From an uncultured bacterium (GTDB lineage Bacteria; Methylomirabilota; Methylomirabilia; Rokubacteriales; CSP1-6), in assembly GCA_946479205.1 (NCBI GenBank), contig CAMLFJ010000068.1:1-10152 (forward strand): a stretch of 10,152 nt of DNA, given 5' to 3'. The notes under the pieces are model-generated. The model made no database searches, was not told where the DNA came from, and saw only the letters and a program-made list of their open reading frames with translations. Shown piece by piece: positions 6,799-10,152 of the stretch. How positions within the stretch are numbered: position 1 is the stretch's first letter; each line of letters begins with the position of its first letter. Made by a program: the position numbers and the translations under genes.

Positions 6799-8163
6799 TC
6801 AGTCCAGGCGGAAGCCGCCGGCGAGGCGCCGGGTCAGGAGCTCGCGCTCCTCTTCGAGGTTCGGGTCGAGACGGACCGCGGTCTGGATCGCGCGCAGGCC
6901 CTCGGCATCGCGCCCGAGGCTCAGCAGGCTGCGCCCCAGGTTGGCGTGGGTGGAGGCGTCGTCGGGATTGAGGGCCAGCGCGGCGTGGTAGGCCGCGACC
7001 GCCTCGTCGTAGCGCCGCAGCGTCTGCAGCGCCACGCCCAGGTTCGCGTGCGCGCGAAAATGATTCGGGTTGACGCGGATCGCGGTGCCGAGCCAGTCCA
7101 CCGCGAGGTCGTACTGGTCGAGCTCCATGTAGAGGCGTCCGAGGTTGGCGTAGGGCCAGGAGAACTTCGGGTCGGCCGCGATCGCCTTCTGGTACGCGGC
7201 GGCGGCCGCGCCCTGGTCGCCGAAGCGGTACTGGAGGTTGTAGGCCGCGACGTTCAGCGACTCCGCGGTCATGGGCACGTCGTGCGCGGGCAGGCGGTGG
7301 CGCAGGAAGAGCTCGGCCTCGCGGCGCGCGCGCGGATCCGTCGCGCGGCGGATCCGGTCCTGCAGCACCAGGCGCGAGAGCCGCACCAGGCCGGCGTCGG
7401 TGAGCGTGCGGCCGAGCGGCAGGAGACAGTCCGCGCGGTCGGACGCGACGAGCATGCCGACCAGGGCCCGGGTCTCGGCTCCCACCGCCCCGCGCGTGGT
7501 CGCGCAGTAGTCGGCCCCCTCGCGCACCCAGCCGCGGCCGCGCGCCACCTCGAGCGCCCGCGCGGGCTCGCCCGCCTCGAGCAGCGTGGTGAAGAGGGCG
7601 GAGGCCACCACCTCGCGATCGAGCACCGCATTGGCCAGGACCACGCGGCTCGCCTGGAGCGAGCGAAACACCCAGTCGGGCAGCATGCGGCCCCAGCGCG
7701 AGGCGTTGAGCGAGACGGTCAGCCGCTCGATCGCGTGCTGACCGGTCTGCGCCCACCGCTCGCCCCGGGTGGGCGGCGCCTGCAGGCTGGCGTTCAGGTA
7801 CTCGGTGGCGAGGGCGGTGTTGCCCATGCGCTCGGCCATGGCGCCGGCGCGGTAGTAGGACAGGCCCGACTGCTGAAGACGGCTCGCGCGGCCGTAGGCG
7901 TCGAGCGCCTCGTCGAACTCGCCCAGCAGCTCGGCCATGGCGCCACGGCGCATCTGGGCCTCGAGCGAGGCGGGCTCCGCCACCGCGGCGGTCCGGTAGT
8001 GGTTCAGCGCCTCCCGCAGGGCGCGCTGCTGGGCGGCCTCATCCCCGGCCTTGAGCGAGCCCCGGGCCCTCGAGTCCGGACCATTGCAGCCCATCGCCAG
8101 GAGGGAGACGGCCAGCGCGATGCCGAAGATCCATCGCATGAGGCTGGGAGGGATGGCGAGCAT
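6799..8163 (-). CDS. TPR-repeat lipoprotein
   Basis: A 454-residue protein with a lipoprotein-type signal: MRWIFGIALAVSLLAMGC, cleavage expected before C26, though the lipobox (A-M-G-C) is slightly non-standard. The mature part has tetratricopeptide-like repeats at about 41-130 (RALREALNHYRTAAVAEP, EFDEALDAYGRASRL). A less regular helical middle of about 170 residues follows, then three to four good TPRs at 305-433 (AAAAAYQKAIAADPKF, YDLAVDWLGTAIRVNPN, YDEAVAAYHAALALNPDD). TPRs mediate protein-protein contacts, and the lipid anchor would place it on the periplasmic face of a membrane. The ATG at 8163 is preferred over ATG 8184 and GTG 8193 because AGGAAG lies 4 bases upstream of it. A later ATG at 8139 would also keep the signal peptide. 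The MFS permease follows 23 bases downstream. The partner is unknown. Confidence 0.85.
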   Translation of the reverse strand: MLAIPPSLMRWIFGIALAVSLLAMGCNGPDSRARGSLKAGDEAAQQRALREALNHYRTAAVAEPASLEAQMRRGAMAELLGEFDEALDAYGRASRLQQSGLSYYRAGAMAERMGNTALATEYLNASLQAPPTRGERWAQTGQHAIERLTVSLNASRWGRMLPDWVFRSLQASRVVLANAVLDREVVASALFTTLLEAGEPARALEVARGRGWVREGADYCATTRGAVGAETRALVGMLVASDRADCLLPLGRTLTDAGLVRLSRLVLQDRIRRATDPRARREAELFLRHRLPAHDVPMTAESLNVAAYNLQYRFGDQGAAAAAYQKAIAADPKFSWPYANLGRLYMELDQYDLAVDWLGTAIRVNPNHFRAHANLGVALQTLRRYDEAVAAYHAALALNPDDASTHANLGRSLLSLGRDAEGLRAIQTAVRLDPNLEEERELLTRRLAGGFRLD

Positions 8164-8311
8164 GGCGCTTCCTGACGGCAACATTCTTGCCACCCGGGAT
8201 GCCCAGCCAAGTGCCTGGAATCACGAGGGCCCGGGGCGCGCGATGTGACGAATTCGGGCCCCCGGCTGACACCGCGTCGTCCGGTGTCCACGGGAGACCG
8301 CCGGCGGGTGG
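8164..8311. other. intergenic region upstream of the TPR gene
   Basis: These 148 bases lie between the VOC stop and the TPR lipoprotein start, all read in the minus direction. The right part holds a perfect 7-base inverted repeat (8268-8288). Nearer the TPR gene, minus-strand TTGGCT and AAGAAT (8188-8183) are 16 bases apart and each match the sigma-70 consensus at 4 of 6 positions, a weak promoter candidate. No RNA gene or additional small coding region is evident. Confidence 0.4.
8268..8288 (-). terminator. possible hairpin downstream of the VOC gene (no T-tract)
   Basis: GACACCG (8268-8274) and CGGTGTC (8282-8288) are exact inverted repeats with a 7-base spacer, starting 23 bases past the VOC stop codon. 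On the transcribed minus strand the bases after the stem are GC-rich (AGCCGGGGGCCCG), so a standard rho-independent terminator is not formed. It may stabilise the 3' end or serve as an operator. Confidence 0.3.
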
Positions 8312-9052
8312 CTACGAGCGACCGAGACGGAAGCGGATGCCGCAGATCTGGACGTGACCGGCGCGCGCCGGATCGGCGCAGGCCAGGTCGAGGCCACCCA
8401 GCCCCTCGCCCCGTCCGTCGGCAGCCTCGGTGAAGCGGAGCGTCGCGTCATCCAGGACGATGACGCGCTGCCCGTCGCGCGTCTCGATCGGGCGCTCCAT
8501 GACCTCGCTCCAGCGGCGGGCCAGACGGTCGGGGTCGTCGCTCTGGAGCTCGGCGCCCGATATTTGATATTCGCTCGGCTCGCCTTCGGCTGCACCTCGC
8601 CAATCTACTGCTCCTTGGCCGGCGGGGTGCCACGGCCCGCCGGGTGACCGGGCCCCTGCCTGCCAGCCAAACGACAGCATGGCCGCGCCCACGTCGCGCG
8701 GGTGGAGCTGCAGCTCGCGGTACTCGGGATAGCCGATCTCGTTGGCGATGCGCACCCCCACCGCCTCGCAGCGCTTGCGCCGCGGGGCCAGGTCGTCGCA
8801 CTGGGTGATCACCATGTAGCCGCCGTCGCCGCCGCGACGCTCGAGATAGCGTCCGGCGGTCGTGCCGTCGCGCACCGGGGCCACGACCTCGAGGAAGTTG
8901 TGGCCGATCGGGAACAGGGCGTTCTCGAGCCCGTACTTGCCCACCCCCGCATCACGGTGGCAGACCTCGAGACCGAGCACGGTCTGGAATTCATCGACCA
9001 CCGGCGCCAGGTGGCGGGCCACCAGGCAGATCTGTCGCATGCGCAGGCTCAT
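8312..9052 (-). CDS. VOC superfamily/glyoxalase-like protein
   Basis: A 246-residue vicinal oxygen chelate-type protein of the Glyoxalase_3-like kind (a metal-dependent fold used by dioxygenases, lyases and isomerases). The first beta-alpha-beta unit is MRQICLVARHLAPVVDEFQTVLGLEV, with Q7 where a metal-binding His or Gln is often found. HNFLEVVAPV supplies E55 and LQLHPRDVG supplies H117, giving a plausible partial metal site. The C-terminal part (GAELQSDDPDRLARRWSEVM, 167-186) is a second, degenerate VOC unit. ATG at 9052 overlaps the TGA of the upstream LLM gene as ATGA, and GGAG lies 8 bases upstream, so the two are translationally coupled. Residues 151-161 (containing RGAAEGEPS) are encoded by repeat copy 2, apparently an in-frame insert between the two halves, followed by a short run of AT-rich codons. 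The reaction is unknown. Confidence 0.8.
   Translation of the reverse strand: MSLRMRQICLVARHLAPVVDEFQTVLGLEVCHRDAGVGKYGLENALFPIGHNFLEVVAPVRDGTTAGRYLERRGGDGGYMVITQCDDLAPRRKRCEAVGVRIANEIGYPEYRELQLHPRDVGAAMLSFGWQAGARSPGGPWHPAGQGAVDWRGAAEGEPSEYQISGAELQSDDPDRLARRWSEVMERPIETRDGQRVIVLDDATLRFTEAADGRGEGLGGLDLACADPARAGHVQICGIRFRLGRS
8572..8601 (-). repeat. 30-base dispersed repeat, copy 2 (inside the VOC gene)
   Basis: This matches 4097-4126 at 29 of 30 positions (one G/A difference) in the same orientation. Here it is coding: it specifies most of W151 to E161 of the VOC protein, including RGAAEGEPS. Its length is a multiple of three and it has no stop in this frame, so it does not break the gene. The single difference falls in the outer stem of the predicted imperfect hairpin. 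Confidence 0.7.
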
Positions 9053-10152
9053 GAGGTCTTCTCCGCTTCCTTGGCCGCCATCTTCTGCTTGAGCTCCGCG
9101 GGCGTGAGTCGGACGATGTCCTCGTTCTGGTGCGCGTAGACCTTGAAGCCGTCGGTGTCGAGGTCCTCGAGCGCGATCTTCCCGGCCAGGACCTCGGCCT
9201 TCCACCGCTGGTGCTCGGGCTCGCGCGCGTGGAACTCGGGCATCACCTCGCGGGCGAACAGCTCGAGGCTCGAGCAGATATCCTCGTGGCTAGTGCGCCC
9301 GGTCTGGTTGAGCAGGATGACCTGGTCCACGTTGGAGGCCTCGAACTGGGCGAGCTTGCGGCGGATCGTCTCCGGCGAGCCGATGAGCCCCGCGTTGAGC
9401 GTCTCCTGCGCCTTCGGGGTATGCCGCCACTCCTGGTAGAGCTCCCACATGTTGCCGCGGCCGGGCTCGGCCATGCCGTGCCGGCCGTAGTGCGAGAGGC
9501 AGAAGACGAAGAAGGTCCAGCCCGCCGCCTTCTCGCGCGCCTCCTCATCGGTCGGCGCGCACATGAAGGCGCTCACCATCGCGATGTTCGGATTCGCCGG
9601 ATAGTCCGCAAGGCGATTGGGCTCGCGGGTGAGGCTCGTGTAGTAGCGATTCACCCACGCGCGCGCCGCCTCCGGCGAGACGAACTGGAAGCCGAGCGCG
9701 CCCATCCCCCACTGCCCCGCGCTGCCGATCGTCGCGATGTTCGAGCACGCGACCCAGAGCGGCGGGTGCGGCTTCTGGCGCGGCTTCGGGATGACGTTGC
9801 GGGCCGGGAAGTCGAAGTACTGTCCGTGGAACTCGACCGCGTCCTGGGTGAAGCACGGGATCAGCACCCGCACCGCCTCCTCCCAGATTTCTCGCTTATC
9901 CCTCACGCGGCGGCCAAATGGATGGAGTTCGATGGGCCCCTGCCCTTCGCCCAGGCCCAGCTCCACGCGCCCGCCGCTCAGCAGATCGAGGGTGGCCACC
10001 CGCTCGGCGACCCGGATCGGGTGATTGGTCGGGAGCTGGATGATGCCGTGGCCGAGCCGGATGCGACTCGTGCGCTGGGTGGCCGCGCCCAGGAACACCT
10101 CGGGCGCCGAGGAGTGCGAGTACTCCTCGAGGAAGTGGTGCTCGACCTCCCA
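9049..10152 (-). CDS. LLM class flavin-dependent oxidoreductase (5' end cut by window edge)
   Basis: A bacterial luciferase-like TIM-barrel monooxygenase or dehydrogenase using reduced FMN or F420. 367 codons are visible; roughly the first 40-50 residues lie off the right edge. The first visible residues (WEVEHHFLEEYSHSSAPEVF) carry the family's EHHF signature. They lead into RIRLGHGIIQLPTNHPIRVAE, LDLLSGGRVELGLGEGQ and the typical KPHPPLWVACSN and GSPETIRRKLAQFEASNVDQ segments. The C-terminal extension of about 80 residues (REPEHQRWKAEVLAGK to AAKEAEKTS) goes beyond the core barrel and is charged. The GTG at 10098 is not the start, because conserved sequence continues upstream of it without a stop. 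The downstream VOC gene overlaps by 4 bases (ATGA), suggesting both act on one pathway. The substrate, and the choice between FMN and F420, cannot be decided from this. Confidence 0.92.
   Translation of the reverse strand, partial: WEVEHHFLEEYSHSSAPEVFLGAATQRTSRIRLGHGIIQLPTNHPIRVAERVATLDLLSGGRVELGLGEGQGPIELHPFGRRVRDKREIWEEAVRVLIPCFTQDAVEFHGQYFDFPARNVIPKPRQKPHPPLWVACSNIATIGSAGQWGMGALGFQFVSPEAARAWVNRYYTSLTREPNRLADYPANPNIAMVSAFMCAPTDEEAREKAAGWTFFVFCLSHYGRHGMAEPGRGNMWELYQEWRHTPKAQETLNAGLIGSPETIRRKLAQFEASNVDQVILLNQTGRTSHEDICSSLELFAREVMPEFHAREPEHQRWKAEVLAGKIALEDLDTDGFKVYAHQNEDIVRLTPAELKQKMAAKEAEKTS

Noticed and set aside
6776..7756. Open frame extending the second MFS gene upstream, suggesting a fusion protein
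   Set aside because: It lies in another frame of the TPR gene, is Arg/Ala-rich and has no domain. ATG 6775 with a nearby GGTGGGG is the normal MFS start.
6946..8175. Open plus-strand frame of about 400 codons over the TPR gene
   Set aside because: Antisense to the TPR lipoprotein, which has a signal peptide and repeats; the shadow translation has neither.
8619..8643. Eight-base inverted repeat CCGGCGGG/CCCGCCGG within the VOC gene
   Set aside because: It is made only of G and C and lies in codons for Gly/Pro/Ala-rich sequence, so chance in a GC-rich gene is the likely explanation.
9053..9205. N-terminal extension of the VOC protein by 51 residues
   Set aside because: The extension overlaps the LLM gene, is Arg/Gly-rich, and the ATG at 9052 has both a Shine-Dalgarno and the ATGA overlap.
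1..10152. Mobile element, phage, CRISPR or defence island
   Set aside because: No transposase, integrase, cas, restriction or toxin-antitoxin signature, and no regularly spaced repeats were seen; the two repeat copies are 4.4 kb apart without associated genes.

Overview
The window is about 70% GC by eye and gene-dense. It reads as a stretch of chromosome from a high-GC, probably uncultured soil or groundwater bacterium. The gene mix (LLM flavin monooxygenase, VOC protein, SMP-30 lactonase, enolase-superfamily dehydratase, MFS permeases) recalls Candidatus Rokubacteria/Methylomirabilota or high-GC Proteobacteria. That placement is inference, as no rRNA or marker gene is present. I see no tRNA, rRNA, CRISPR array, transposase, integrase or phage gene.

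Layout: eight of ten genes lie on the minus strand. From left to right: an MFS exporter cut by the left edge (1-1141, -); an SMP-30/gluconolactonase-type lactonase (1152-2087, -) ten bases upstream of it; a divergent AlkA-type DNA glycosylase (2151-2789, +); a mandelate racemase/muconate lactonizing-type sugar-acid dehydratase (2794-4035, -); a HAD-superfamily phosphatase-like protein (4127-4915, -); a divergent small coiled-coil membrane protein (5031-5546, +); an MCT/OFA-like MFS permease (5543-6775, -) behind a TPR lipoprotein (6799-8163, -); and a VOC/glyoxalase-like protein (8312-9052, -) translationally coupled to a luciferase-like flavin oxidoreductase that runs off the right edge (9049-10152, -).

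How the genes may work together: the lactonase and dehydratase would fit consecutive steps of oxidative sugar-acid catabolism (aldonolactone to aldonate to 2-keto-3-deoxy acid), with the MFS proteins moving solutes. The LLM/VOC pair looks like an oxidative catabolic unit for an unknown organic compound. The glycosylase and HAD protein look like housekeeping genes sitting between these.

The most notable non-gene signal is a 30-base GC-rich repeat present twice in the same orientation with one mismatch (4097-4126 and 8572-8601). One copy directly abuts the HAD stop codon. The other sits in frame inside the VOC gene, next to a run of AT-rich codons foreign to the gene's codon use. It looks like a small dispersed REP-like element that can be tolerated as a peptide insert. 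Otherwise the window is ordinary; I found no convincing new defence or biosynthetic system.
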